Below are positions 1 through 12,455 of a stretch of DNA of 64,000 nucleotides, piece after piece. Source of the stretch: Agapetus fuscipes (lineage: Eukaryota > Arthropoda > Insecta > Trichoptera > Glossosomatidae); contig OX637338.1 of assembly GCA_951799405.1 (NCBI GenBank), forward strand, positions 8,680,001 through 8,744,000. Direction: 5' to 3'. Below the pieces are notes generated by a model. It ran no database searches. It was not told the origin of the DNA and saw only the letters and a program-made list of their open reading frames with translations. A program made the translations under genes and the position numbers. The stretch's first letter is position 1; each line of letters opens with the position of its first letter.

Positions 1-14
1 TTAAACCAGGATTA

Positions 15-118
15 AAGCTATGGTCAAACGAACCAGGCGGGGATCGAACCAACGTTATTTTATTCCAAATACGTTAAAAAGATCAACCGCTTGACTCCCT
101 CAGCCACAACACCGATCG
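15..118 (-). repeat. tRNA-like SINE head
   Basis: The minus strand reads GTGGCTGAGGGAGTCAAGCG, then B box TTGGTTCGATCCCCGCC. There is no complete tRNA fold, so a SINE is more likely. Confidence 0.4.
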
Positions 119-177
119 TTAACAACATGACTCATAAATTTGTAAAAACAAACTGTTTTGAAAATGGAGTCAGCAGC

Positions 178-470
178 AAAAAAAAAGATTGCTTATTTGG
201 TGAGCGTTTTTTTTGTGTGAATCCCACCTCAAGAGCCCTCTGCGAGCTTTGTCGTCGCTGTAGACGGCTCAAGCAAGACCCAGTAGTTAGTGTAAGGCTA
301 GATGGACCTATGGTGACCGGTCTTTGATAAAAACAGATTAATTTTTCAACCCAACGAAGAGCGAATTTGAAAAATGAAATATAATATTTTTTCATGCTCC
401 ATCGGGATTCGAACCCACTACCTTCCAATCACGAGTCTGAAGTGTTAACCACTAGACTACGACCATTGAC
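178..470 (-). repeat. tRNA-derived SINE, family B
   Basis: The minus strand begins with a tRNA-like head: A box TAGTCTAGTGGTTAACACT and B box GGGTTCGAATCCC. The body then contains the GTCACCATAGGTCCATCTAG and CTTGAGCCGTCTACAGCGAC segments, shared with copies at 6332 and 48853. Confidence 0.75.
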
Positions 471-1153
471 ATTTTTGAAGTTTTACAAGTTAATCATAAT
501 TTTAAAACAATTCATTCACATTGTGAAATCACTCGTATGCATGATGAATGCTGTACCATGTCTTTCCATCCGACGCTGTGAGCTCGGTCTCTCATTATGA
601 GCTAACCACGTTACAAAACAGCGAGATTGCTCTCGTGTACATTTCAATCAAAACACCAAGCGTTTCCTCATTCTGCATTTACATACAAACAATGTATTGC
701 TGTAATTACATCGCCAACAATATATTGTTATTGTTGTCATTACACCTCTAACAATATCTTACATTGTTATTGTTCACTCCAATAACAATTGTTATCACAT
801 TTATCGTTTCGATTCATCAATTCAAAATGATTCATTGATGAAATGCTGATTAGATTTGTTTTTGTATTTTGATGAGAATATGCAAATTTGTTATCAATTT
901 ATGAATTGCTTTGCAATTCTAGATACATTTTCATAAAATTTAATTTGTATTACATAAAAAATGTTAGACAAATTGTTTCTGGCTTGTAAAATGTCTTTAA
1001 GGTGGGTACAGTTTTTATAAGAAAGAATAAAAGAAATGGCGGTTGATCTGTAATGTTGGCGGCTAGGGTTTATGAAATTGTAATTTGCTTTCTGTTATTT
1101 AGTTACAAAGATATTATTATTTATTGATTTAAAAAATGTACTTTGTCGTGTAT

Positions 1154-1420
1154 GATCCTTAACTTATAGGTTGGTATGTGGCTGACCACCCATGCTGTAA
1201 AAATGGTTAAATTTGCCAATGTCAACTCTGTCTCAGGGAAGGACGGCAAGAGTTGCAGGGTGTATGTCCAATTGAGATTTGGTTTTTATGTTGTAGGTTC
1301 ACATGCGGCATGTGCAAGTGCGAACTTGTGCGTGTCTGGTTGTGAAAATGCATGGAATGTGAATCTCCAATTTAACATATATTTGCAACTTAGATGAGAT
1401 TAAATTAGATTAGATTAGAA
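1154..1420 (+). repeat. Family A repeat
   Basis: Near full length. It opens CTTATAGGTTGGTATGTGGC, has GGTTAAATTTGCCAATGTCA and AGAGTTGCAGGGTGTATGTC, and ends GCAACTTAGATGAGATT with an AGATT-type tail. Confidence 0.8.
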
Positions 1421-1557
1421 GTCCCGTTTATATGTGACTTTTAGGTTCTGCTGAAATTTCTCCCATAGTGTGTGTTACCTTTATTTTTTTTTTGAAACTC
1501 ATATATTTTTCCTTCAATAATCTTACTAATATCCGTTTACTTTTAAAACTTGCTTAG

Positions 1558-1835
1558 TTCCGTGACCAATAGGTTGTTATGCGGCTGACCTCTCATGCTG
1601 CAAAAAGTTGGTTCACTTTTGTCCATTGCTCAGTTTCAGGACAAGGTGGCCGGAGTTACAATTGCAAGGGTTATGTGTAGGTACATAAATTGTGAGGTTG
1701 GTTTATTTTGTAAGTCCACACGCAGCATGTGTAAACGCGGACTTACATAACCGGTAACCCTGCTTGTGGGCACGTATTATTTATCAACCTTCAATGTCGA
1801 CATATCTTTGCAAATTATACCTCTTATAATCTAAA
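1558..1835 (+). repeat. Family A repeat, diverged
   Basis: Starts TGACCAATAGGTTGTTATGC and keeps the family order with several insertions. The tail reads CTTATAATCTAAAAG. Confidence 0.65.
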
Positions 1836-2461
1836 AGTAGATGCTACTTCATAAGGAATACATGTACCTACTACCTACTTGTACACCGGAGAGACTGTTC
1901 ATTTTGTGACAGCAATATTGATACAACCTGTGTTTGTCATAGATCAAATTGTAATCCCTCCTCGTCTCCCACAGCCTCCCACTTACCTTCCAGGCTTACT
2001 TCCCTCCATAGGCAGATATGTAGCTGTACTCCTATTCCTCCCTAGAATAGCACGCCATGACAGCGAGATGACTTAATCTTTGTCAAAACAACGCTAAATA
2101 TACAATCCACTAATTATCAATTATAGTCTAGACGAGATAACAAATTATATACGAGTACACAGCAAAAAAACCTTTCGTCAAATTTGAAAATTTAAATTTT
2201 CATTACAAGACAAAACGACGCAAACTTTGCAATACTACATAACATTGAGCTTACTCATGATGCATGTGTTCTCGTAAGATGAAATTAAAACACTTCTCAA
2301 ATGAAAATGTTTTTTTATGACAAAAAAACCCTGAAACTTTTCAAGCGTAACATTGGCAAAATTAAACAATTTTTACTGTATGTGTTGTCAGTTTCATATG
2401 CACCAGCCTTTAAGTCGAGGAACGAAAAATTATGTTTTAATTGAAGTCTAGATTACAAAAA

Positions 2462-2740
2462 AGCCCGGTTGATAGCTGAGTCTGCAGAGTAGTTCCGAGA
2501 GCTCGAGTTAGAATCATGAAAGATTTCCCGTTTCGGTGCTGTTGGATACCGGCAAGGCTTCCTCAGCTTTCACAAGAAATGAGTGCCATCCCCCTCAGAA
2601 GCAGGGAAACTTCCACTTTAACTGAAGGGATTGGCGTAAGGCAGGCTCCTTTACCTTTAAAAATAAATAGGTTCCAACCTGCAACCTTTTCAGGGGAAAC
2701 GCAGTAGGAGGTTACACTATACGTGTAGCTTAATAGTAGC
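2462..2740 (+). repeat. tRNA-derived SINE, family C
   Basis: Worn head GCCCGGTTGATAGCTGAGTC, then the body GATTTCCCGTTTCGGTG, GGATACCGGCAAGGCTTCCT, GGCGTAAGGCAGGCTCCTTT and GTTACACTATACGTGTAGCT, shared with 21972. Confidence 0.7.
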
Positions 2741-3559
2741 GTAGCACTATCGTCAAAAGGCTGACACAAAAGTTCATTTAGGCTGTATACGACCACTTCT
2801 GAGAAAACGCGACACGAAGGTACACTATTTGTGTAGCTTATTAGTAGCGTAAGAACGAAGAAACAACGAAAATACTCATTTGCGAATTATTTATAGCTTC
2901 ACTTACGCAAAATGATTAGTTATATGAGAATGTAGCACCAACTAATAACAACCGTATGAGGCTGCTTATCTTGAAGTCTGTCAACAAAGGCTTACCTTAT
3001 CCTGGAGCGGATCAGGGAAGGAGCCGGGTCACCACCCGCCCTCTTATTGTCGAGGCTAATAGTTGCATTATGTCAAAGCGTGGGGCTAGGGCGGTATGGG
3101 TATTGGGTACCCCCCCTCAGACCTCTATATGACAATTAATATCGGAAAACCCTTTGGCTAATAGCTGCGATTCAATATACAATACATTCCTCGTGACCGA
3201 AAGTCTACGGAATTTATGGTGGTGCTTAATTGAAAAAAGGTAAACGAACGAAAAAATCTCTGATAATCGCAAATACCTTCAAGGGTGGAGCGCAATGGTC
3301 CCAAATACCTCGCTCCCCTCTTGGATTTCACATGAATTGTAATTTAAAATTATTTCGTGTGCCTGTGAATTTTTTCTCATTAAGTTTTGGGTGTATTCGA
3401 GGCTTAGAAATCATTTAATATATTTAATGCGATCCTCAAAGGATAATGCAATGAAAAAACGTACCCTTGATTATCAAATTTATTAGGTATGCTTTTAAAA
3501 TCTTATAAAAGTTCCAATATTTCAACACAAATAAACATTTGTACTTATGATCTATCTAT

Positions 3560-3778
3560 CTTTAATCAAAATTGCAAAGATATATTAACATACAAAACTC
3601 ATATAAAATGCATACCATAAACAGACACGGGTACAAATGCTGCATGCGAAAGCGAAACCTCAAATGAACATACACCCTACAACGTTTGCTGACCTTCCTT
3701 GAAACTGAAGTGACATTGGCCAAGTGAACCATTTTTTCAGCATGGGTGCTCAACCTCATACCAACCTATAAGTCAAGA
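3560..3778 (-). repeat. Family A repeat
   Basis: Reverse orientation, ending CCAACCTATAAGTCAAG at 3778. The tail side is AATTGCAAAGATATATT. Confidence 0.7.
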
Positions 3779-4485
3779 GATGTATATAAGTTGAGAATTT
3801 CATCAATTGATAATGAAAATGAATTGTTGAATGAAGCAATCACATTGTAAATTGAAATTTTATTCCTAAATTTTATTACAATCATGTAAAACAAATCACT
3901 GAAATTACAAAACAACACTCACATTTTAATGAATTGGAGCTGATTTAGTATGTAAAACATTTTTTTGTTTGTTTAAAATATCGCGATTTCCGTGTCACAT
4001 GATATTGTCCCGGGTCAGCTGTGGCAAATTCATCCCCAGAGAAAAGTTATTAGCTTTCTACTTTTTCCCTTCGCCGACTTCCGCTCGGGGAAAATATCGA
4101 AGTATAAAAATGAACCCTCGATAACATAGGGCGATATAAAATATTCTATATGTCTTTTACATTGTTCGCATGTACCCTGTTATTCAGCATAAGTACACAC
4201 ACATAGGACAAAACCCTTACATATTCAATGATATACATCTGTGTAAAAAATACATAAATAACCTCTGAATTTTTCGACTTTAATTCAAACAGAATTGGAG
4301 ATGGGAAAAACAAAAAAATAATGTAAGCTGTTGTTTTGAAAATTGAGCTGTTCGATCAAATCCATTTAAGTAATTGGAGTTTTACTGTACTGTAAGCAAC
4401 GACCTATATTTCTTTTACATTTTGTATTGATTTATTTATACACCTTTTTCATTCTCTCAAGATAGTAAAATCATTGAATACACTG

Positions 4486-4656
4486 TAAGAGCCCGTTCCC
4501 ACTTGTCGGGTATCGGATCCGTATATTAATTGGAGGTTCCAGTGGCAGAACGTTATGTAATGGAGCTATTCAACCGATTATGTCCGAAATGTTATGCAAC
4601 TGGAACATCCGATGAATATACGGATCCGACACCCGACAAGTGGGAACGGGCTCTTA
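4486..4656. mobile_element. TIR element (MITE), TA-flanked, 171 bp
   Basis: Termini TAAGAGCCCGTTCCCACTTG and its inverse form perfect arms of about 40 bp (TCGGGT, GGATCCGTATA), with TA at both borders. Non-coding. Confidence 0.75.
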
Positions 4657-6331
4657 CGGTTCGACCACCCTGTCACTTGAGGTGTGACATGACATTTACC
4701 ATCTGCAGGGCCGAGAATGATATACTCCCATTTTTTTTTATATCTAGCTAGCCAAGCCATCCTCCTGCAGGATCCAACCAGTGAGGATCCTGTATTCAAA
4801 TCGATATTGGTGTCACCCAAAAGTGGATAAATAGACCCCACGAGAAGGTAGGTCACAGTTAAACCTTTACCATCTTGCCATCAGCATTTTCTGCCCGTAG
4901 ACTACTCAGATTCAGGGTCATCGAATTAAAATAAATAATCATTTTTATTAAATCAAACTCCTTGACCAATCCGGTAATAACATACACGTTTGTGCATTTT
5001 CAGTCTGTATTCATAACCTAATCACACCATTTCTAATCAATCTTCGTAATTAATTTAACATTTGTTTATGAATTTTGATCATGTTTCAAAAGTTCCGATT
5101 GTTGAAGCATTTGTGACAAGATTCCCAGCTGTAATTCCAGTACTAAGTGCTCACAAGTATAAAATTTTCCGTTCAAACTCAACCATGGTGTTTTACCAAA
5201 AATACATGAAAACTAAAACGCTCATTAGAAGCGTTGTTATTGTTTCCATATTTTTTTAGCTAAACGCTATGGTTGAGTGTAAATTTTGAGGTTTGTACTT
5301 AAGGAACCGTGCAATGGCATTACGTAACATTTTGATATCTCTGTATCGTGAGGTTAACGGTCTCGCTACGACTAGTTTCATCCATTGACTTGTGATATCT
5401 GTGGACTAGAAGTTATTTTAACTTTTTCAACTTAATAACAAAAATGGTAACTAATAAGAGAACAAAGATCTTCGCTGTGTCATTTAGTTGTATAGAAAAA
5501 AACTTGCAAGAAACTAAGAAATATTTCCAGAATGTTGGCAGCATTCATATTTATTGCTGAGCGTGTTATAAATCTTTTTATATATGTGATTTTGACTATT
5601 TTTAAACGTATAAGGCATTATTTTAAGACAAGACACATATAAGTGTTGAAAAACCCAATGAAAAAAGCAAGAAAACACAGGATTTCACTTGGGTTCTTTT
5701 AATCAAACTGCAATTTATTTATTTTTCAAGATTTAATTTACACAATGTCGGCTTACAATGTACCTACTGATCACTTTTTCTAGCTCTAGCTTATCGACTT
5801 CACGACTCAATGTTTCAATCGACGTGGCCGGCACACAATTGCAGCTCACATTTAAATACGTTCATACGGACGTTTCTCGACTGTTCTCGATTTCTCATAC
5901 ATGGTGGATTGTACCAGACTAGTCTACTATCATCTATTTAATCATTATACTAGAGGTGGACACACACACAGACAAGCAAACCCCACGAACTCTAACGTTC
6001 GGAACAGTATCAATGCCGTAAGCTACTTTCTACTTCTCTTTAATATAACTCAATGGTTTCATCCGAGCAAATGAACAGTCAGCCGCAGACATGTCTGGGA
6101 TTCTCTCAGATACCAGATTACGCTCATACCAGTAACTAGAGTAGGTACCGAGCTGATAAGCCAGCGGCAACTTATATAGGTCATGATGCTCTTGTCAAAA
6201 ATTATCATCGCTCTAGATGTTATGTGAGGCTAATCTGCCATGTGCCGTGTGATCATATCAAGACCAGAATTATCCGGATCTGTGTACAACTAGTCTGTAG
6301 TTGATTCCGTAATAGGACAGCTGCTTCCATA

Positions 6332-6637
6332 ACAATAATAATAATATTAGGATGATTTATTTGGTGAGCGCTGTTTTTGTGTGAATCACACATAAACAGT
6401 CCTCTGCTAGCTTGGTCATCGCTATACGTATAGAAAGCGGTAATTCTTAATCAAGACCCAGTTGCTGTAAGGCTGGATGGACTTTTGGTGACCGTTCTTT
6501 TGGTAAAAGTATATTAATTGTTCAACCCAGCGAAGAGCATATTTGAAAATATAAAAGGTATATTTTGTGCTCCGCCGGGATTCGAACCCACTATCTTCCA
6601 TTTACGAGTCTGAAGCGCTTACCACTAGACTGGTCTC
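6332..6637 (-). repeat. tRNA-derived SINE, family B, with (ATT)n tail
   Basis: Head GTCTAGTGGTAAGCGCTTCA and B box GGGTTCGAATCCC on the minus strand, body as in 178-470, and a TAATATTATTATTATTGTT tail at 6331-6350. Confidence 0.8.
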
Positions 6638-6654
6638 CATCTCCATATCGCTTG

Positions 6655-6975
6655 ATAACTCGTCCCCTTAGTGCTCGTATGTTTTATGTCCATCTGAGGT
6701 AATTTCACATGAGCAATGTTTGTTTGTGTACTGGACCAATGTGCCTTATGAAAACTGGATATTGATTTTTAATATATTTAAAACAACTCTCACATTATCG
6801 TGTTTTACGTTTTTTTTTCTTAGCTCAAATTGTCTAAAATGTTTTTATTAAGGCAATTTCATTGAAAGGCCTTCTTTGAATAAATGGTAGATAAGCTAAA
6901 GAAGCACTGGCTTTCATAAAACATATTGGTCCAGTACTCATGCAAACATTGCTCATATGAAAATACCTCTGATGG
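6655..6975 (+). mobile_element. D-family-related foldback
   Basis: It carries the D-family marker ATGAGCAATGTTTGTTTGTG, TACTGGACCAATGTGCCTTA and its inverse near 6925-6960, so the ends fold back. Diverged from the 36.9 and 52.3 kb copies. Confidence 0.5.
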
Positions 6976-7056
6976 GAATAGGACAAAAAAGCCTTAAAGG
7001 CACAAAACGTGGCTGGATAGAAAAGGCGATGGATAGGTGGGGGTGGAGTAAAATTC

Positions 7057-7763
7057 TTAAGGCATGTTATAAAGCTAAATCTGCCGTTTTTGTTTCTTAC
7101 ACTTTATGGTCTTAGCAAAATAGTTACAGTTATGAAAAAAATCAAGAATATTTATTAATTTTATATCTTAATTATAAAGCTTAAACAAAATATATAACTT
7201 AAGAGTTGCTACCACAAAAAAATATTTAAAAAAAACGCATTTTTTTACATTTTTAGCTTTTTTTTCGTGTTTGCTGTATTTTGGAATTTTGTTTTTGCTT
7301 TTTAATTACAGAACTATACATTGTTTAGGTTCCGTACTAAACATTTTTTTATAATGTCAATAGTTTTTGAGTAAATATGGAAAAACTGAAACTAATGTAT
7401 GAATTAAATTTTAATTAAATCAAAGAACACAATTTTTCCATATTTACTCAAAAACTATTGACATTATAAAAAAATGTTAAGTCCGGAACCTAAACAATGT
7501 ATAGTTCTGTAATTAAAAAGCAAAAACAAAATCCAAAATACAGCACACACGAAAAAAAAGCTAAAAATGTAAAAAAAAAACGCGTTTTTTTTCAATATTT
7601 TTTTGTGGTGGCAATTCTTAAGTTATATATTTTGTTCAAGCTTTATAATTAAGATAAAAAATTAATAAACATGCTTGATTTTTTTCATAACTGTAACTAT
7701 TTTGCTAAGACCATAAAGTGTAAGAAACAAAAATGGCAGATTTAGCTTTATAACACACCTTAA
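7057..7763. mobile_element. 699 bp foldback element flanked by TTAA
   Basis: Two arms of about 330 bp (7061-7400 and 7430-7759) are near-perfect reverse complements with a short AT-rich loop. The ends read GGCATGTTATAAAGC and GCTTTATAACACACC, each bordered by TTAA (7057-7060, 7760-7763). TTAA targets suggest piggyBac-type movement. There is no coding capacity. Confidence 0.75.
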
Positions 7764-7845
7764 CTCAGCCAAGAACCAAACAAAACTGTCAAGTGTACGA
7801 TGATATATTATGTTCATCCTCAGCCGTCACGCAGAGACGGTGTCT

Positions 7846-7945
7846 TGTGAAGATGTTAGCTACGTCGATAACGAAACGTCGAGTATAATGTAAGTTCTCT
7901 TATAACGGTTCGTTTAATATCCAAGTAATAAATTTTAACTGTGTA
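7846..7945 (+). mobile_element. Penelope-like tail fragment
   Basis: It contains GTGAAGAT, then a GTTA...TAAC stem, then GAAACGTC (7846-7880), the same layout as the tails near 17.7 and 50.35 kb. An AT-rich run with an (ATT)n-like end follows to about 7945. It begins about 85 bp after the foldback element ending at 7759. Confidence 0.4.
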
Positions 7946-8574
7946 GTTATTATTATTGTAAATACGATGATATACGTTTCATCACATTCCCTGTTCAAGA
8001 TCATACTTTCTCAAACAATACTTAAACGTAACAATCATTATCCTCATCCTTCCTTACATGTTTTAGATGCAATTACCAATCAACTTGTTCGCACTGACAT
8101 ACAACTTGAAAACCTGTGCATATTTTTACATTCACTTTAATGCTCAACCTCGTGTATTTCTATTTATTTTCAGAGTAAACCGTTTGAACCCAGAGAAATA
8201 AAGGTTACACTAAAAAGCAGATGCAAAGAGTTGTTTCCTGGCAATCTTCCAAACGATGAATAGACTTCCTTTTATTGCCTTACAATCCACCTCAAGTCTG
8301 GTCAACTGGAGAGGACTGTGTTCCCTACATACAGGTTTTTGAATATTATTTGTTTTCCTAGGTGAACCAAAATCCATTATGTACCGTACTGTAATGTATA
8401 ATATGATAATTATAGCAATTAAAATAAGCGTATGAGTGTGTGCTTGTCGGTAATCTTCGTACAAGTGCTAGTACAGATCACCTTCCCACTTCCCAGTGCC
8501 TGTTTTTCTTATCCACAATTTGATTCAAAGATGAACTTTCAATGATACTGTCTTATTGTACACAATCTGAGCTA

Positions 8575-8690
8575 AGAAAAAGACATAAAAACGATAATGT
8601 GAGAGTTTTTTTTACAATCGTTTTTAAATAAATTTACAGTTTTCATAACCAAACAAGCGCTAAGGGGACGAGGTGTGTGCAGAAGAGTCA
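8575..8690 (-). mobile_element. Partial inverted copy of the 6.66 kb D-family element
   Basis: AAACGATAATGTGAGAG and GCGCTAAGGGGACGAGG are inverse matches to the element beginning at 6655. Confidence 0.4.
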
Positions 8691-9399
8691 AGTGAACGTT
8701 ATAGTGATCCCTAGAACATTCCGCAGCGCTTTAGATATAATCTGGGGTTCACTCGAAGCATTCATTGTGTTTCGTTGAACAAACAAAAAAAACTGTGTAT
8801 AAATTGTAATCTATTTTAAATAATCTGTGTAAAAAATAATTAAGTCACAATTGTTTTTCTTTCACGAAAAAAAAACTAAAAACAGAATAACTAAACAGTA
8901 CCTACCTATTTGTAAATTAAACAAAAAAAAAATATTTGTCTTTGAACATCCAGGTCACAAATTTCAATGACCCAACATTATTTTTTTACTCAAAAACATA
9001 CGTAACTTACTTTACCATAATCGGGCAATCGTTATCATAATAAAGTCGTTAAAAAGATGTGTTTGTAATAAACGTGAAAAATATATTGGCTTGTTGACCT
9101 CGTGTCAACGCCGTATCTTTAATTCAGGCATGTTTAATTTTACTTTCATTTGATACCATAATATGTACTTGAGCGGGGATTTGATTGTATTGTTTAAAAA
9201 AATGAATAAATATTTGCATGATGAAACATCTTAAATTATTACGAACAGAGACAATACTGACAAACATCATAACAACTAAATCATCAACGTGGACATTTTC
9301 ACTCATAAAGTATTTTATAATCTTTAAAAATATTTTTTGAAACATATTTCATAAATCAATTTTCAATGGTTTGAGATAATATGAACCGCAGTATAGCTA

Positions 9400-9480
9400 T
9401 AGTATAGCTCAGTTGGTTGGAGTGCTTGCATTACATGCCGAGAGCTTGGGTTCGAGTCCCTCCGAGGGCGTCAGAAATCA
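9400..9480 (+). repeat. tRNA-derived SINE head, family C
   Basis: TATAGCTCAGTTGGTTGGAG (A box) and GGGTTCGAGTCCC (B box) followed by CGTCAGAAATCAT; the body is missing. Confidence 0.6.
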
Positions 9481-9654
9481 TACTCATTCTGCATACAGAT
9501 AGAAATCAAGAATCAGGATGATATTGAACGAAAAAGGTGTTTCTTCCAAATAATTTACTGGCGAAAAACAACATAAATAATCCACTTTATGCTTTTAACT
9601 TTTAGTATAGGCCTCGTGTTCATATTTAACATAGTGATGTCATGAGAAATTATA

Positions 9655-9750
9655 AAAATTTAAAAAAAAACACAGAGTTTTATTTTCACAAATTGAGTGT
9701 TTATTTCACCTCGAGTACTTTCGACTTGCTTACGTCATTTTCAAGAGGGC
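9655..9750 (-). mobile_element. Penelope-like tail fragment
   Basis: The minus strand reads CTTGAAAAT, then a GAC...GTC stem, then GAAAGTACTCG (9716-9745), followed by GGTGAAATAAACAC, similar to the GTGAAAATAAACAGTG downstream of the motif at 50.35 kb. Confidence 0.4.
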
Positions 9751-9887
9751 ATTATTACATAATTGACAAGACAAAAACCATAGAAAAATAAAAATTACGA
9801 GTTACGACAAAGGGGTACAATTAGGTTATAAGTTATAACAACTTAGGTGAAGCAGCAGGAATTTGAGCATTGATCAAACTATAATTA

Positions 9888-10127
9888 GGGCCTGTTGCAC
9901 CAAACTCCAATCAGACAAAAATTAAAATTAAGTGTGATTTCAACCTTTCAAATCAAGCATTTGGTTGCATACACGTAAATCAGCTGATGTACATTATATT
10001 TCCTGTTCAACTTCCATCATATTTTTACCCACTTCCGATAAATATTTAACCGAGGGCCTTACCAGAATGAAGCAATCAAATTTGATTTGTCAATTAAATA
10101 TTGATTGGAGGTTAGTGCAACAGGCCC
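9888..10127. mobile_element. TIR element (MITE), 240 bp
   Basis: It begins GGGCCTGTTGCACCAAACTC and ends with the imperfect inverse (GAGGTTAGTGCAACAGGCCC). TA borders both ends. The arms extend about 30 bp with one or two mismatches. Confidence 0.7.
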
Positions 10128-10295
10128 TAAGAATTTTAATTTTTGTGTTTATGGATTTCCAAAGTTTCAGTGATGTTCTCAGTTGGAGTTATAGTGATGT
10201 CATCAAATCAATTTTGCTACTCTAAATTTTGTATGAATATTTAAACTCATTTAACTCACTTTTTTACGTAGTAAAGCATTTATATGAATCAGTAC

Positions 10296-10552
10296 TCCTT
10301 GACTGATAGGTTGGTATGCGGCTGACCACCCATACTGTAAAAAATGGTTCACTTTGCCAATGTCACCCCTGCTTCAGGGAAGGTCGGCAAGAGTTGCAGG
10401 GCTTATGTTCATTTGAGTTTGGGGTTTTTATATTGTAGGTCCACATGCAGCATGTGTAAGCGCGAAATTATGCATGTCTGCTTGTGGGAATGCATTTAAT
10501 ATGAATCTCAAATGATACATATCTTTGCAGCTTAGATTTAGATTTAGATTTA
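10296..10552 (+). repeat. Family A repeat (TTAGAT-tailed subfamily)
   Basis: Nearly identical to 37761-38018, including the TGACTGATAGG start, GCGCGAAATTATGCATGTCT and a (TTAGAT)n tail. Confidence 0.85.
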
Positions 10553-10659
10553 GTGCCATCAATTGGACAAACTACACACAAAACTTCAAAGCAAGAAAAA
10601 AACACATCCTATACATTTTCACTCCGAGTAAATATTAATGTCGTTAAAAATACTTTGAT

Positions 10660-10930
10660 ATTTTTCCTCGGCTGCGTGAAAGGAAGAGTTTCACGCGAAG
10701 AATGTCTTTCACACTTCGCTCCGTGCGGGTGAAAGGGCGGAGGTTCTTACGGGGCGGGGCCAGCCCCCCGGGAGCCCTTTATGATGTGACTAATATGGAA
10801 AGTTTGGCAGAATGAGCCTGCGAAATAACTCGACAAGAACACCTGGAGGAGAAAAATATCTCGCAGTTACATTTTTCCCAGCGGCGAGGCCTTTCTGTGA
10901 GCATGTAAAACTTTTTATTTGAATAAACCG
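10660..10930. other. GC-rich non-repetitive island, possible conserved regulatory element
   Basis: Much richer in G+C than its surroundings (GGGCGGAGGTTCTTACGGGG, CCCCCCGGGAGCCC), without an open frame and without a second copy in this window. It could be an enhancer or a non-coding exon. Confidence 0.25.
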
Positions 10931-11829
10931 GAAGAGCGACCGCATTCACTACTTATGATTTGAATCTTATCATTTTTTTAAGGAACCCTTTGCGGAAGAC
11001 TCTCAGACCTTCATGTAATTTGTTACTTGTTGATACGCTGCATAGGTTTTGGTAAAAAGGGAGTTTATAATTTGATCCATTTCGTACCTAGGGTTTTGCC
11101 TGCAAGGTGTTGTGACTTGTGTTACCTTTATTTTGAGACACTCATATTCTTATAAAGTGAGAAATGATGCAATTTATCTACTCCGAATTATACTTTTTTA
11201 TGAAAATGAAAATGAAAACCTTTCAAAACAACTTTTAGTCGAGCATGGCAATCTTGGCATATGTGTATGTCTTTAGAGATTTGAATATTTTTTAAACATT
11301 TTTAGAGGAAGTTTTCTCACATACAGAATTTAAGAGCTAAGTTTAAAAATATACATCTCTACATAAAAATCAAGAGCGTGCATCTTATGCAAGCACATTA
11401 ACCTGTAATGTAGGCAAAATGTGGATAAAATTACATTTAATTTTGAAATTGAAAATAAAAGTTTATTGTTTTATTAGTCATTGTTAGAACTCGTTTTTAA
11501 TGTGAAAGTCAAAAGAAAAAAAAAGCTTAAACTTACAACAAATTCAAAACAAATCATATAAATAAGTTATCCATGTAATTTATGCTTTAAATTAACATAA
11601 CCATAAAAAAAGTCATCAAATCTGTTCAGAAGAATAAAATTAATAAAACATTTTAATTACTTACATTTATTGTCAAAACTAACTGCGATTCCTGTTTTTC
11701 AACTGGACGGAGAAACTGGGTAAAGCAAACCAAAAATGTTAATAATTAGTCTAGCATCTGTTGCAGACTTTAATCATCAAATGAAACATAAAATTTTACG
11801 CAAAATAAAATTAAAAAACTCTCGTAAAA

Positions 11830-12000
11830 TGTGGTAGTTAGCATGCTCGGGGTCTGGCTGTAGGAGGAGGGGAAAATCCTGCTGTTAAATGTTTGCAGCG
11901 CATTGAGGAAATCTTAAGAAAATTTCTCTTTTGGCGGGAAATAATTCACAGACTGAGTAACTATAAATCACCGAGGAAATGTTTATTTACCGAGCTGGAT
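11830..12000. other. Possible conserved non-coding block
   Basis: TTAGCATGCTCGGGGTCTGG to ACCGAGCTGGATG has balanced composition, no frame and no repeat match in the window. Weak, based on composition only. Confidence 0.2.
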
Positions 12001-12219
12001 GTTTTTTTTTATTATTAAATTACTTCTTTTATGCTCAAATTGAATAAAATTAGTGCCGACTTTTTTTGAGAAATCAGATTCAAAGTAAATATTTTCTTCT
12101 TTCATAAAATGCTTTTAATCTCTCACTGCTTATCATAAAATTGTGTTTATTTAAAAATTGAAGAGGAAATATTTAGTTTTCTGTAGTTTAAGATTTATGA
12201 TTTGTTATTTTTAAGATAT

Positions 12220-12455
12220 GAGGCTGACCACGCATTCTGTAAAAAATGGTTCACTGTGCCAATATCTCCCTTGTTTCAGGGAAGGTTGGCAAAAGTTGCA
12301 GCGTTTATGTTCATTTGAGGTTTTGATTTAAATTTGTTAGTACACATGCAGGCTGCAGCATTTGTAAGCGCGGAATTACACGTGTCTGCTTGTGGCCATG
12401 CATTAAATATTTATTTCAAAAGTGAATATATCGTAGCAACTTATAGATTCCTCTT
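12220..12455 (+). repeat. Family A repeat, 5' truncated
   Basis: Starts at ATGAGGCTGACCACGCATTC and ends GCAACTTATAGATT. Confidence 0.65.

Larger units (their letters stand above)
4657..9399. other. Gene-free interval with repeats
   Basis: Apart from the listed SINE, D-family, foldback and Penelope-like pieces I see no coding exon. 5690-5860 resembles 35300-35420 (GGTTCTTTT..AAACTGC, CTAGCTCTA..TCGACTTC), an unclassified pair. Confidence 0.5.
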
